Below the pieces are notes generated by a model, which was not told the origin of the DNA, did no database searches, and worked only from the letters and a program-made list of their open reading frames with translations. The translations under genes and the position numbers were made by a program. A stretch of 64,000 nucleotides of DNA from JBKCUI01 sp052161605. Lineage in GTDB: Bacteria; Planctomycetota; Planctomycetia; Pirellulales; Pirellulaceae. Positions 9,966 through 19,138 of the stretch are shown here, piece by piece. How positions within the stretch are numbered: the stretch's first letter is position 1; each line of letters begins with the position of its first letter. The stretch is from assembly GCA_052161605.1 (NCBI GenBank), contig CP197409.1. The stretch is one strand, 5' to 3'.

Positions 9966-10405
9966 AGTGTTTTGCTCCGAGTGCGAACTGTTGAAAGCGG
10001 GCCCCAAAAAGGTGCGCCAACTGACCAAATAGCAGTGTGTAGCAGGTCACGGATTTGGGCAATGGCTTTTCTCTGGCGAGATTGCAAGCAAGACCTAAAA
10101 TCTGAGAAAATGTAGAACTGCAATACATAAAGCCCACTTTTCGTAGAATGCTCCCCTCGAGATTATTCGGAAAAACGGTTCGACCCATTCATGTCATATA
10201 CGAGTGGCATCGCTACGCGGAGTATCGAAAGGCAAACATGCAGTCTAGCATCTTCGATTCGCTCGATTCGCTGCATCCTGTGCCGAATAGGAACTTGTTG
10301 ACAACAGAAAACCATCCTTAATGGGACGTTTCTCGCTAGAATGGGGTGCCCAATATTTTTTCTCTCCCGACCAATCCTTTGCCCACTAGTTTTTGACGAC
10401 TCCAA
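9966..10405. other. Intergenic region between surE and the aldolase gene
   Basis: This is a divergent spacer of 440 bases. It should hold promoters for both neighbours, but I see no convincing -35/-10 pair. The only structures noted are a short palindrome around TTGTTGACAACA (10295-10306) and a local repeat of GATTCGCT near 10256-10271. No gene is supported here. Confidence 0.5.
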
Positions 10406-11080
10406 ATGAACCAATCGACTTCCCAGCCCATACTAGATCTCGCTTTGCACCATCGGTTGGTTGCGATTCTTCGATTGTCAGACCTGACCCACGCCGTCCC
10501 ACTGGTCGAGGCTCTGCTAGCTGGCGGCGTACGGTTGATTGAATTCACGCTGACCAATCCGGACGCGGCTCGTGCGGTAGCTCAGTGTCGGTCCGAACTA
10601 GAGTCGTTCTCCTCCGGGAGTGCTGCGATCGGACTCGGGTCAATACGGACCGTCGACGAAGCGAATCTGGCCATTGATTCTGGCTCGCAATTTGTTGTTA
10701 CCCCAATTTTCTCACCCAGTGTCATAAGCCTATGCAAGTCACAACGGACCATGATATGCAGTGGTGCGTTCTCGCCAACAGAAATCTACGACGCCTACTC
10801 CGAAGGGAGTGACATCGTCAAGGTGTTCCCCGCACGTGCATTAGGACCGGCCTACATCAAAGATGTCTTGGCCCCCATGCCCTTTCTGAGGCTCATGCCG
10901 ACCGGTGGTATCGATCTGAACAATGTCGATGCTTACTTTGCAGCAGGTGCTGTAGCCGTCGGAGTCGGAGGCCAATTTCTGGATCCCAAGGCGATCGAGA
11001 AAAAGGATTGGGCACTCATCGCGGCTAATGCTCGTGCATTCGTTGCGGCTTGTACAGTTAAGGGGGAATGCGATCGCTAA
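10406..11080 (+). CDS. eda: KDPG/KHG-type class I aldolase
   Basis: 224 residues, a (beta/alpha)8 aldolase of the 2-dehydro-3-deoxy-6-phosphogluconate / 4-hydroxy-2-oxoglutarate family, which releases pyruvate from 2-keto-3-deoxy sugar acid phosphates by Schiff-base chemistry. The candidate catalytic Glu46 is in L-I-E-F-T-L and the Schiff-base Lys139 is in I-V-K-V-F-P-A. P-T-G-G-I near residue 171 fits the phosphate-binding strand. The length matches the family. No edd or sugar-kinase gene is adjacent, so the exact substrate is open. Start is the ATG at 10406, which has only a weak Shine-Dalgarno sequence. Confidence 0.85.
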   Translation: MNQSTSQPILDLALHHRLVAILRLSDLTHAVPLVEALLAGGVRLIEFTLTNPDAARAVAQCRSELESFSSGSAAIGLGSIRTVDEANLAIDSGSQFVVTPIFSPSVISLCKSQRTMICSGAFSPTEIYDAYSEGSDIVKVFPARALGPAYIKDVLAPMPFLRLMPTGGIDLNNVDAYFAAGAVAVGVGGQFLDPKAIEKKDWALIAANARAFVAACTVKGECDR

Positions 11081-11182
11081 TTCTTCATCGTTAGTTCATA
11101 CAACAACGCAACCTGGATAGTCGACTTTTTGCTATCATGTAATCTCGAATATTATACCTCCTCAACGAAAGCGACCATCGAC

Positions 11183-13558
11183 ATGTTCACCCGTCGAAAC
11201 TTCATCCAGAATATGATCGCACTCGCGGGCTCGAACGTCGTGCTGGGGAATCTTGTTGGGTCGATCCAACGTGCAGTGGCCATTGAACCGGAACGAGATT
11301 CCTCTTTCCTCGATGCACAGCACATCGTCGTACTGATGCAGGAAAATCGCTCTTTCGATCATGCTTTCGGTGCCATGCGAGGAGTGCGTGGATTCCATGA
11401 CCCTCGCGCGATCCCTCTCGAAAACGGAAATCCCGTATGGATCCAAACGAACAAAGATGGCAAGAGCTACGTCCCGTTCCGGCTCGATATGAAACAAACC
11501 AAGTCGACATGGATGGGATGTCTGCCTCACAGCTGGACCGATCAAGTGGACGCGGCAAACGGAGGCAAGCATGATCGCTGGCTGGATGCCAAGGCTATCA
11601 AGGGCCAATATGCCGGAGTGCCCCTAACGATGGGCTACCATAATCGTGAAGATCTTCCGTTCTACTACACTCTCTCGGATGCCTTTACCGTATGCGACCA
11701 AAACTTCTGCTCCACGCTAACCGGCACCACCCCGAATCGACTCCATCTTTGGACCGGAACTGCTCGCCGAGCCCAAGACGCTGCGGCGCAAGTTGTTGTT
11801 CGCAATGAAGACTGCAACTATTCCAATTTGGCTGATTGGAAAACGTTTCCAGAACGTCTCGAGGAACACGGCATCTCCTGGAAGATTTATCAAAACGAAT
11901 TGAGTGTATCCACTGGGTTAGAAGATGAAGCCGAATCGTGGCTCGCAAACTTTACTGATAACCCTCTGGAATGGTTCAAGCAGTATGACGTTTTCTCGCA
12001 TGATGCCCATCGCCGCTTCCGAGGGCAACCAGTAGGAACCAAGCCAACTGAAAGCAATCCGCTTCATGACAAGGCTTTCTGCACGAATCGGAACGACTCC
12101 GCGTATCGACAGCTCGAGGAGTTGACCTACGAACACGAGGGTGTGACGAAACGAATGCAGATTCCCAAAGGGGATATACTGCACCAGTTCCGTACCGATG
12201 TTGCAAAGGGGGAACTGCCTAGAATTTCATGGCTTATCCCCCCCGAGCGATATTCCGACCATCCATGTTCTGCTTGGTATGGCCAATGGTATCTGTCCGA
12301 GGTTATGAACATCTTGACCGCCAATCCCGAGGTGTGGCGGAAAACGATTTTCATCCTCACCTACGATGAGAACGACGGCTTCTTTGACCATGTTCCTCCG
12401 TTTCAAGCGCCTCATGCCGGGACTGGCAAGGCATCTTCTGGCCTCGATTGTTCGCTGGATTATCTGGATGCCGAGCACGACAAACAGTTCAAGCCTAAGG
12501 CAGCTCTGCGCAGCAATGCGATTGGTCTCGGCTTTCGAGTCCCGATGGTTATTGCGTCACCATGGAGCCGGGGCGGGGCGGTTTGCTCCCAGGTCTTCGA
12601 TCATACATCTGTGATCCAACTAATGGAGACGATCCTTACGCACCAAACGGGCAAGCGGATCAGTGAAACCAACATCTCACCGTGGCGACGTGCTATCTGC
12701 GGTGATTTAAGTTCGGTTTTTGGCGCAGCGGGCAATCAGTTACAGCGAATTATAAGTGAGGAACCGTCACATGCCGATGATCGACCAATGCCCTTTGTCG
12801 ATCGCGATGCTTACTTGTCGGACATTCACCGTGCGCAATATAAAGATTTGCCGACTACGTTCGAACCGCTGGACGACAGCCAGATTGGTCGAATCGTTCA
12901 AGAACGCAGAAAAATGGGGTTGCCGATGCAGGAACCTGGCTTGCGACCGGCTTGCCCGCTTCCGTACGAACTTGTTTGTGAGGGGGGGATCAACGAAAAT
13001 CGAACAGCATTCGAAATCACCATCGAAGCCAAAAAAGATCGCTTTGGAGACCGCTCCGCTGGTGCCCCCTTTATCCTCTATGCGGACACGAAAAACGGGA
13101 TGATCGTCAAGCACTACGCGGTCCAAGCCGGCGGTAAAGTGGACGATTCTCTCGCATTGAACTTGTTCGAAAACGAGATGTACTCAGTTCGTCTCTATGG
13201 GCCCAACGGATTTTATCGCCAATGGTCGGGCAGTCAGAGTGACCCGACACTTTCAACTTCTCTCAAGGAGATGTGTCGTCGGGAAAAGCCTCAAGATTGC
13301 GAAGTCGCTGTACAGATCAAAAACGCATCTTCAGAAAACCCAATCAAACTACGCGTGGTCGACAATGCTTACGGTTCGCCTGATCAAAAAGGGACTGTGG
13401 CACCTGGCGAGACCATAGACTTTGCAATCGATGTCGCCGCGAGCAGCCAGTGGTACGATTTCGCGGTTTCGATCCCAGCTCACCCTCACTTCCAGCGTGT
13501 CTACGCCGGACACGTTGAGAGCGGAGCGTGGACTACGAGCGATCCGCAAATGGCGTAA
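11183..13558 (+). CDS. Tat-exported phosphocholine-type phospholipase C
   Basis: The enzyme belongs to the acid-phosphatase-like phosphoesterase family of bacterial non-haemolytic/haemolytic phospholipase C, which removes phosphocholine or similar head groups from lipids outside the cytoplasm. I start at ATG 11183 because it places the twin-arginine motif T-R-R-N-F-I right at the N-terminus, followed by a hydrophobic segment. An upstream start at 11129 would bury it. The signature E-N-R-S-F-D-H-A-F-G follows at about residue 55, and C-D-Q-N-F-C-S-T-L-T-G-T-T-P-N-R further on. The last ~170 residues match the beta-rich C-terminal modules of this family. About 791 residues in all. It converges on the dctA-like gene. 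A role in phosphate or choline scavenging is inferred. Confidence 0.88.
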   Translation: MFTRRNFIQNMIALAGSNVVLGNLVGSIQRAVAIEPERDSSFLDAQHIVVLMQENRSFDHAFGAMRGVRGFHDPRAIPLENGNPVWIQTNKDGKSYVPFRLDMKQTKSTWMGCLPHSWTDQVDAANGGKHDRWLDAKAIKGQYAGVPLTMGYHNREDLPFYYTLSDAFTVCDQNFCSTLTGTTPNRLHLWTGTARRAQDAAAQVVVRNEDCNYSNLADWKTFPERLEEHGISWKIYQNELSVSTGLEDEAESWLANFTDNPLEWFKQYDVFSHDAHRRFRGQPVGTKPTESNPLHDKAFCTNRNDSAYRQLEELTYEHEGVTKRMQIPKGDILHQFRTDVAKGELPRISWLIPPERYSDHPCSAWYGQWYLSEVMNILTANPEVWRKTIFILTYDENDGFFDHVPPFQAPHAGTGKASSGLDCSLDYLDAEHDKQFKPKAALRSNAIGLGFRVPMVIASPWSRGGAVCSQVFDHTSVIQLMETILTHQTGKRISETNISPWRRAICGDLSSVFGAAGNQLQRIISEEPSHADDRPMPFVDRDAYLSDIHRAQYKDLPTTFEPLDDSQIGRIVQERRKMGLPMQEPGLRPACPLPYELVCEGGINENRTAFEITIEAKKDRFGDRSAGAPFILYADTKNGMIVKHYAVQAGGKVDDSLALNLFENEMYSVRLYGPNGFYRQWSGSQSDPTLSTSLKEMCRREKPQDCEVAVQIKNASSENPIKLRVVDNAYGSPDQKGTVAPGETIDFAIDVAASSQWYDFAVSIPAHPHFQRVYAGHVESGAWTTSDPQMA

Positions 13559-13590
13559 CTACGGATTCGCGAACATCTCACGAAACTTGG

Positions 13591-14943
13591 CTAATCTTTT
13601 GGGAACGCGATCGGTTGACCGTCCACTCCGATCTCTTTCTCCCATCGGCTAATGACTAAACATGCAACTCCATTGCCGATAAAGTTGGTCAGAGCTCGGC
13701 ATTCACTCATGAACCGATCGATTCCTAGCAACAAGAAGGCGGCTGCGGCAGGGATTTGAGGGAATACCTGAAGCGTCGCGATGAGGGTCACGAACCCAGC
13801 GCCGGTTACGCCGCTGGCTCCCTTTGACGTCAGCATTGCGACCGCCAGCAACCAGATTTGCTGCGACCATGTCAAATCCACGCCGGTCGCTTGTGCGACG
13901 AACAAGGCGGCCATGGCCATGTAGATGTTGGTTCCGTCAAGATTGAAGCTGTATCCGGTTGGCACCACCAATCCGACCGTGGATCTCGAGCAGCCTGCTC
14001 GTTCCAGTTTCTTCATCAAACCGGGCAATGCGGTTTCTGAAGAGCTAGTGCCTAGTACCAAAAGGATTTCCTCTTTGATGAAAATCAGAAATTGGAGAAG
14101 CGAAAAACCGCACCACTTGGAAATGGCTCCTAGAACAATGGCAATGAACAGAAACGCGGTGAAGTAAAAGAGCAGCATAAAGCGTATCAGCTTCAGTAAC
14201 CCTTCCCCTTGAAACTCGGCAACCGTAAACGCCATGGCACCGAATGCTCCGATGGGCGCGAAGCGAACGAGTATTTTGAGGATGCCAAAGAACACTTCGG
14301 ATGCGGTGTCGATCCAACTCAATACAGCGTGCCGCCGTTCGCCAAGCCCCAGAATGGCAATCGATGTCAGCAGAGATACCAGCAAGATTTGGAGGAGATC
14401 TCCCGTAACAAATGGGCTGACAATTGTTCTGGGGATGAGATGAAGAAAAAAATCGGCGGTTGAAAGCTGCCCTGCGGCGGCCGCCGTCTGTTCCATACGA
14501 GATGCAGAGGAGACGAGAAACTCGGAGATCTGCTCCGGCGTGGCAAAGTTGATGCCCGGTTTGGTTAGATTGACCACCAACAAACCAATGATCAATGCTA
14601 AGGTTGAAACGACTTCAAAATAGATCAGGACCTTTAGTCCCAGTCTTCCTACTTGTCTCAGATTGCCGACCGACGCTATGCCGTGAACGATAGTGCAAAA
14701 AATGATCGGGCCGATCATCATCTTGATCAAATTAACGAACGCCTCACCAAGAGGTTTGAGCCCCTTGGCAAAATCGCTAAACAGACATCCTACGAGCCCT
14801 CCCAGAACCACTCCCAGTATAGTCTGAACGTACAGCTGCGACAAAGAACGCTTTAAAAGAGAGTTATTCCTACGGGGCTCCGCTTGGAGGAGGTTAATCT
14901 CTTGATTTGATTTTCGTTTTGGTCTTGGTTTCTCGGCAGCCAT
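13591..14943 (-). CDS. dctA: Dicarboxylate/amino acid:cation symporter (DAACS family)
   Basis: 450 residues, an inner-membrane secondary transporter that takes up C4-dicarboxylates or acidic amino acids with Na+ or H+. There are about eight hydrophobic segments. Family motifs are present: G-T-S-S-S-E-T-A-L-P in the first re-entrant loop, P-T-G-Y-S-F-N-L-D-G-T in helix 7, and T-S-K-G-A-S-G-V-T-G-A-G-F in the second re-entrant loop. A basic, hydrophilic N-terminus of about 35 residues comes before the first helix. ATG 14943 is preferred over the adjacent TTG 14946; AGGA lies about 9 bases upstream. The substrate cannot be set from sequence, so the symbol is by family only. Confidence 0.87.
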   Translation of the reverse strand: MAAEKPRPKRKSNQEINLLQAEPRRNNSLLKRSLSQLYVQTILGVVLGGLVGCLFSDFAKGLKPLGEAFVNLIKMMIGPIIFCTIVHGIASVGNLRQVGRLGLKVLIYFEVVSTLALIIGLLVVNLTKPGINFATPEQISEFLVSSASRMEQTAAAAGQLSTADFFLHLIPRTIVSPFVTGDLLQILLVSLLTSIAILGLGERRHAVLSWIDTASEVFFGILKILVRFAPIGAFGAMAFTVAEFQGEGLLKLIRFMLLFYFTAFLFIAIVLGAISKWCGFSLLQFLIFIKEEILLVLGTSSSETALPGLMKKLERAGCSRSTVGLVVPTGYSFNLDGTNIYMAMAALFVAQATGVDLTWSQQIWLLAVAMLTSKGASGVTGAGFVTLIATLQVFPQIPAAAAFLLLGIDRFMSECRALTNFIGNGVACLVISRWEKEIGVDGQPIAFPKD

Positions 14944-15035
14944 CAATGGATTCCTGAGGAGAGAAGCTCGCCTCAGAAGTATATCAAGCTAGCCGCAGCA
15001 TGAGAGCTCAGCAGCTGAGAGGAATCGCTATCGCC

Positions 15036-15635
15036 TTAATTCCACTCGCAGGAATAACTCTGAAGGTCAACGCCAGTAGTCTCTGCCAGAATCTGGTTCG
15101 TAATCGTTCGCATCGCCTTGACCCACATCATTGATTCGTCGTCAAATACGATTTCGGGGACTGCGGGGAGAACATGCCAGATTCCGTCCAAAACTTGCTG
15201 CTCTAGCTGGAGTGGTCCCCAAAGCGAGTTTCCTGCAAAAATTCGGAGCCGGTTTGTGTCGGCCTCCGTGAGTTGCTTCAAGTGAGGAAGCTCCGCCGAC
15301 AGGTAGACACCAAGCTTGTTACCTCCCTCAGCGAATTCCTCAACATCGTGCACAGCCAGGATGGGACCACTTTCTGGACCACCGAAATGCAACGGTTCCT
15401 TGGCTTTCTCTGCCGTAAGGCTGGGCATCGATTGAGCAAAAACAGAAGCCAAGTTAACCGCTAGTGGTTTGTTCAGGACAATCCCAACGGCGCGTTCGAG
15501 AGAGTGCTCAAGAATCAAACAAACAGATCTCTCGTATAGCTGGTTACTCTGTCCAGGAGCGGCGACCAACAGGTAGCCGGCGAGCGAAACAGGTGATGTT
15601 CCTGCAGTATCAACGGATGAAGGACTACGGTTCAT
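15036..15635 (-). CDS. YqgE/AlgH family protein
   Basis: 199 residues of the YqgE/AlgH (DUF179) family, a small cytoplasmic alpha/beta fold of uncertain biochemical function. Visible family features are G-Y-L-L-V-A-A-P near residue 20, R-S-V-C-L-I-L-E-H, then G-I-V-L-N-K-P-L, and the F-G-G-P central motif. The first 17 residues are a polar extension. The start has GGTGG a few bases upstream of ATG 15635. No operon partner is evident. Confidence 0.87.
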   Translation of the reverse strand: MNRSPSSVDTAGTSPVSLAGYLLVAAPGQSNQLYERSVCLILEHSLERAVGIVLNKPLAVNLASVFAQSMPSLTAEKAKEPLHFGGPESGPILAVHDVEEFAEGGNKLGVYLSAELPHLKQLTEADTNRLRIFAGNSLWGPLQLEQQVLDGIWHVLPAVPEIVFDDESMMWVKAMRTITNQILAETTGVDLQSYSCEWN

Positions 15636-15912
15636 GGTTCCACCCCAAAATTCAAAAGAGTAGTGCCATTATGGCAAAAAACCAACACTCGAAAACTCAT
15701 AGCGATGCAAACGCAGTGCCAAGCCGAGGGCTCTGCCCCCTGCCGGCAGCAATCTAGACTGATCCCGGGCATTTTCTGCCACGTAACAGTTTTCGATTCC
15801 AAGCCTTTCCGGTACTTTACGAGCTTGACTAGCGGGCACCCAGTCATAATCGGCTGCCCGAGCAGGCTGTGGGGTAACGAAACGCCGATAATGGGTGCTT
15901 AAGGGGTGCAGG

Positions 15913-16581
15913 ATGAAAGATTTGCGACGAAATTATGAATTTGGATCGTTGATAAGGGAGCAGTTACCTACTGACCCGATGGAGCTGTTCCGCGTTTGGT
16001 GGGCGGAGGTAGAAAAAGCCACTCTGCCCGAATGGTACGAGATTAACGCTATGACTCTGTCGACCTTGGCTGAGCGGGGCGATAGCGACTCAGGCGGTGA
16101 AATCGGAGTTTCATCGCGAGTCGTATTGCTAAAGGGTTTGGATGAGGGGTTTTGTTTCTTCACCAATTACGACTCGGAGAAAGGCCAGCAATTGGCAAAG
16201 CACTGCATGGCTGCGATTCACTTTTTTTGGCCCTTTTTCGAGAGGCAGGTCCGTGTGGAAGGTGTCGTCAGCAAGACATCGGCAGAGCAATCGGATCAAT
16301 ATTTTGGTTCGCGACCAAGAAGCAGCCAGTTAGGGGCGATTTGTTCACCGCAATCCAAGATCATACCGGACGATCACGACCTGGTGGAAAAGGTGGCAGA
16401 GCTAGACGCACGGTTTGGCAGCAACTCGATCTCTCGCCCAGCTCACTGGGGCGGCTACAGGCTAATCCCGTTGAGGATCGAGTTTTGGCAAGGTCGTCCG
16501 TCCCGCCTGCACGATCGTTTTCGTTACAAGCGTTCTAACCTACAAGAAACCGTCTGGCAGTTGGAGCGACTGGCCCCCTAG
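15913..16581 (+). CDS. pdxH: Pyridoxamine 5'-phosphate oxidase
   Basis: This FMN flavoenzyme oxidises pyridoxine or pyridoxamine 5'-phosphate to pyridoxal 5'-phosphate, the last step of the salvage and DXP-dependent vitamin B6 routes. Conserved motifs run the full length: S-R-V-V-L-L-K-G, F-F-T-N-Y-D-S-E-K-G, R-Q-V-R-V-E-G, S-x-Q-Y-F-G-S-R-P, then W-G-G-Y-R-L-I-P, F-W-Q-G and R-L-H-D-R-F. It ends with the typical W-x-L-x-R-L-A-P. ATG 15913 gives 222 residues, the usual size. The GTG at 15895 would add six unconserved residues. Confidence 0.95.
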   Translation: MKDLRRNYEFGSLIREQLPTDPMELFRVWWAEVEKATLPEWYEINAMTLSTLAERGDSDSGGEIGVSSRVVLLKGLDEGFCFFTNYDSEKGQQLAKHCMAAIHFFWPFFERQVRVEGVVSKTSAEQSDQYFGSRPRSSQLGAICSPQSKIIPDDHDLVEKVAELDARFGSNSISRPAHWGGYRLIPLRIEFWQGRPSRLHDRFRYKRSNLQETVWQLERLAP

Positions 16582-16645
16582 AACTGGCGCAGCGAGCCCC
16601 GCCGATGCAGCAAGCATGAAAAATCCGAGGCGATGCGTTTTCGGA

Positions 16646-16674
16646 TTGGCAGGAGTGAAAAAGGTTTCTATACT
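16646..16674 (+). promoter_or_regulatory. Sigma70-type promoter of tRNA-Arg
   Basis: TTGGCA (16646-16651) and TATACT (16669-16674) are separated by exactly 17 bases. The tRNA begins 17 bases after the -10 box, which fits a start site with a short leader. Confidence 0.7.
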
Positions 16675-16690
16675 CTCATCCCACGCAAAA

Positions 16691-16764
<74 letters not shown>

Positions 16765-16917
16765 TTTGTTGGTTTTACCAATGTTTTTCCTAGTCGGACG
16801 CGTTTTTGCGTACCGGTCAAAACGACCGAGGGACCCTTCAAAGTTGAAGTTCATACCGGAAAACTGTCCTAACAAGGCAGTACACCGGAATGGGCGAAAT
16901 CAAGAGGAGTCGCTCAA

Positions 16918-17112
16918 ATGGCTAGACCAAGGTCACTCGTTCCCGCTTTGCGATACCACATCAGCGGGCAGTCTGTTTGTGAGATTAACGGCACCACATA
17001 CTACCTAGGTGCTGCTGACAGTCCCGAAAGCATCGCACGCTATGCGGTTCTCATTCGCGGTGCCGCAGCAAGTGCCAGCCAACTCCCCGGCATAATTCTT
17101 AAAAGTGAATAG
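16918..17112 (+). pseudogene. Integrase-like N-terminal fragment next to tRNA-Arg
   Basis: A 64-codon frame with a strong AGAGGAG eight bases before its ATG. The peptide contains R-Y-H-I-S-G-Q, then I-N-G-T-T-Y-Y-L-G and S-P-E-S-I-A-R-Y. This resembles, from memory, the N-terminal ~50 residues of tyrosine-recombinase/integrase proteins common in planctomycetes, which normally continue for 300 or more residues. Here the frame stops at 17110 and no catalytic domain follows. It lies 153 bases after a tRNA gene, a usual integration site. It could be the remnant of a lost element or a small expressed protein. The family match is moderate only. Confidence 0.45.
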
Positions 17113-17321
17113 TAGCTGGTTATCCAACCATGATCTGTAGTTAGTCAATCCGAGCCTCCGTTTTCCGAGCCGAATTTCGACAGTTCCCAAGCGTGGGGCA
17201 TTTCTACAAAATGGGCAAGTGGCTACACCGCCTCTGCACAAAAATCATCCCATCCCACTAAGCTTGTTGCTGCCGGTTTTTAGATCAAAGCCCGGCAAAG
17301 GATTCGTGAGGTCTGGGTCGA

Positions 17322-18023
17322 TTACGCGGAGCGGACTAGCCACTTTCGCAGCCCCCAGCGAGCGATGCCTGCGAACAGTGCGAGCATACAGATGCCAAGC
17401 AACCCAATTAGAAAGTTGGTTGGACCTATCACACGGGCCAGGAGGTCGCTGGAGAAAAGAACTAATAGGGAACCGGACAGGGTGCCGGCCATGGACGAAA
17501 GGAATATGCTTGGCCGCTCCAACCCTAAGAGCCTGCCTAGGACACCTCCTGACAGCCCACCTGCGAATGGCATCGCCACCAATAATCCGATCCCGATATA
17601 TGTCAGCTTGCGCAATCGTGGGTATCGGTACAGCAGCTTGGTCGTAGCCGTGACCAATCGATCAAAAAGCCAGCCCAATAGAGGGAGACGGAGGATTACA
17701 TCTAAATGATATACAACCAACAGTGTAGTGCAAAAGTCAATGTATATGACCATCGCGAAGAGTTCATTCGGTGAATAAAAATCAATGGTCTCGCTGGCCG
17801 ACTCTAAATGCCCCGCTGTGATGATCGCCTTGCCCGCAACGAATACGATGATGAAGCAGGTTGCAAAGAAATGGGTAGCTCCCCCGAGGCCTCCTCGCAG
17901 CAATAGGGTGACGATGACTCCAAAGGTCATAAGCAACGGCACAACCAGTGATAACCACCATGCGATGGGATGTTCGCGGCGGTAGTTTTCATCCGAATGC
18001 CACGCGGGTGATGCCTCTGTCAC
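17322..18023 (-). CDS. Polytopic membrane protein, small multidrug-export-like
   Basis: About 233 residues from GTG 18023, whose GTGA overlaps the stop of aguA; AGGTGA lies about nine bases upstream. It has about six hydrophobic segments. The first follows R-E-H-P-I-A-W-W, and the last ends before a basic R-W-G-L-R-K-W tail. A glycine-rich segment (M-P-F-A-G-G-L-S-G-G-V-L-G-R-L-L-G) recalls the re-entrant-type loops of the Sm_multidrug_ex (COG2426-like) family. Tight coupling to the putrescine genes suggests a transport role linked to polyamines, but no substrate can be read from sequence. An earlier start at 18083 would overlap aguA by 64 bases. Confidence 0.72.
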   Translation of the reverse strand: MTEASPAWHSDENYRREHPIAWWLSLVVPLLMTFGVIVTLLLRGGLGGATHFFATCFIIVFVAGKAIITAGHLESASETIDFYSPNELFAMVIYIDFCTTLLVVYHLDVILRLPLLGWLFDRLVTATTKLLYRYPRLRKLTYIGIGLLVAMPFAGGLSGGVLGRLLGLERPSIFLSSMAGTLSGSLLVLFSSDLLARVIGPTNFLIGLLGICMLALFAGIARWGLRKWLVRSA

Positions 18024-19138
18024 GTTAACGACTTCACCTGAGGCTGCTGTTGTGTTGCACAATGGAAAGCCCCGAGCCCCCAAATGAATGAGGCCGCATC
18101 AATGGGTACAATTTGGTGATTCGGAAAAAGCTCGGCGAGTTTGGCTGTGGCAGCATCATCCGTTTCTCGATACCCGAACGTTGGAACGATGACGATCCCG
18201 TTTGCGATATAGAAATTGCAGTAGCTTTCGGGAACCCGTTTTCCTTGTATGTAGCGGGGCGGGGGAGTGACCAGGGGAATGATCTCAAGCTGGCGGCCTC
18301 GCGCGTCGACGCATCCTTTTAGCACCTCGAATTGCTTGGCGAGTTTAGGGGCATTGCTGTCGTCAAGGCTATAAGAAACAGCGGCGACCACGACTCCGGG
18401 GCGCACAAACCGTACCAGTTGATCGATATGGCTATCGGTGTCATCCCCCGCCAGCTCACCACCATCGATCCATAGGACCTGTTCGATACCCAGAAGCCGT
18501 TTCAATTCCGATTCGATTTGCGATTCATTCCAATTCGGATTGCGGGAATACGCTTTTAAGCAAGAACTCGTCGTAAGCAACGTCCCTTGTCCATCCGTTT
18601 CTAGCCCACCTCCTTCAGCGACCAGGTCTGAACAAAAGACTTCACCGATGTTACCAGAGTCTTGGAGTTGTTTTACGATCCGGCTTGCGGCTGCGGCATC
18701 GTCATCGTGTGGATGGTATTTGTTTCCCCAAGCGTTGAAACGCCAAAGGACAGCTCCCAAGCTAGCCTGGTCGTCGCTTAAGAGAAACGTCGGGCCATAG
18801 TCGCGAATCCAGCAATCGTTGGTCGGGATTCGATGCACTGTCACATTCGAGACTTGATCTAGTTGTTTTTGAGCAGCGTCATACGCAAGGTCCGGTCCAC
18901 CCAGGACGTGAACTGTTTCCACCTCGGCAAGCGTGCGGATGACCCGTTCTGTGACAGGTGGGATAGCTTCAAAAAGCCCTGGCCAAGTTTCCTGATTATG
19001 AGGCCAGGAGATCCAGGTCGCTTCGTGCGGTTCCCATTCGGCCACCCAGCGGTATCCATTCCCGCTTGATGGAGATGCTGCGGCGGGGGCTACGTTAGCG
19101 TCGAGATTGTGGGAGTCTTGGTTCACTCGTCGATCCAT
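18020..19138 (-). CDS. aguA: Agmatine deiminase
   Basis: Hydrolyses agmatine to N-carbamoylputrescine and ammonia, the first step of the AguA/AguB route to putrescine. The peptidyl-arginine-deiminase-like fold is indicated by W-E-P-H-E-A-T-W-I-S-W-P near the N-terminus, C-W-I-R-D-Y-G-P, G-G-G-L-E-T-D-G, D-S-H-I-D and the C-terminal G-A-F-H-C-A-T-Q-Q-Q-P. The catalytic Cys is at residue 360 if ATG 19138 is used. The start could also be GTG 19126, which makes a GTGA overlap with the aguB stop; either way aguB and aguA overlap. 372 residues is normal for the family. Confidence 0.93.
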   Translation of the reverse strand: MDRRVNQDSHNLDANVAPAAASPSSGNGYRWVAEWEPHEATWISWPHNQETWPGLFEAIPPVTERVIRTLAEVETVHVLGGPDLAYDAAQKQLDQVSNVTVHRIPTNDCWIRDYGPTFLLSDDQASLGAVLWRFNAWGNKYHPHDDDAAAASRIVKQLQDSGNIGEVFCSDLVAEGGGLETDGQGTLLTTSSCLKAYSRNPNWNESQIESELKRLLGIEQVLWIDGGELAGDDTDSHIDQLVRFVRPGVVVAAVSYSLDDSNAPKLAKQFEVLKGCVDARGRQLEIIPLVTPPPRYIQGKRVPESYCNFYIANGIVIVPTFGYRETDDAATAKLAELFPNHQIVPIDAASFIWGLGAFHCATQQQPQVKSLT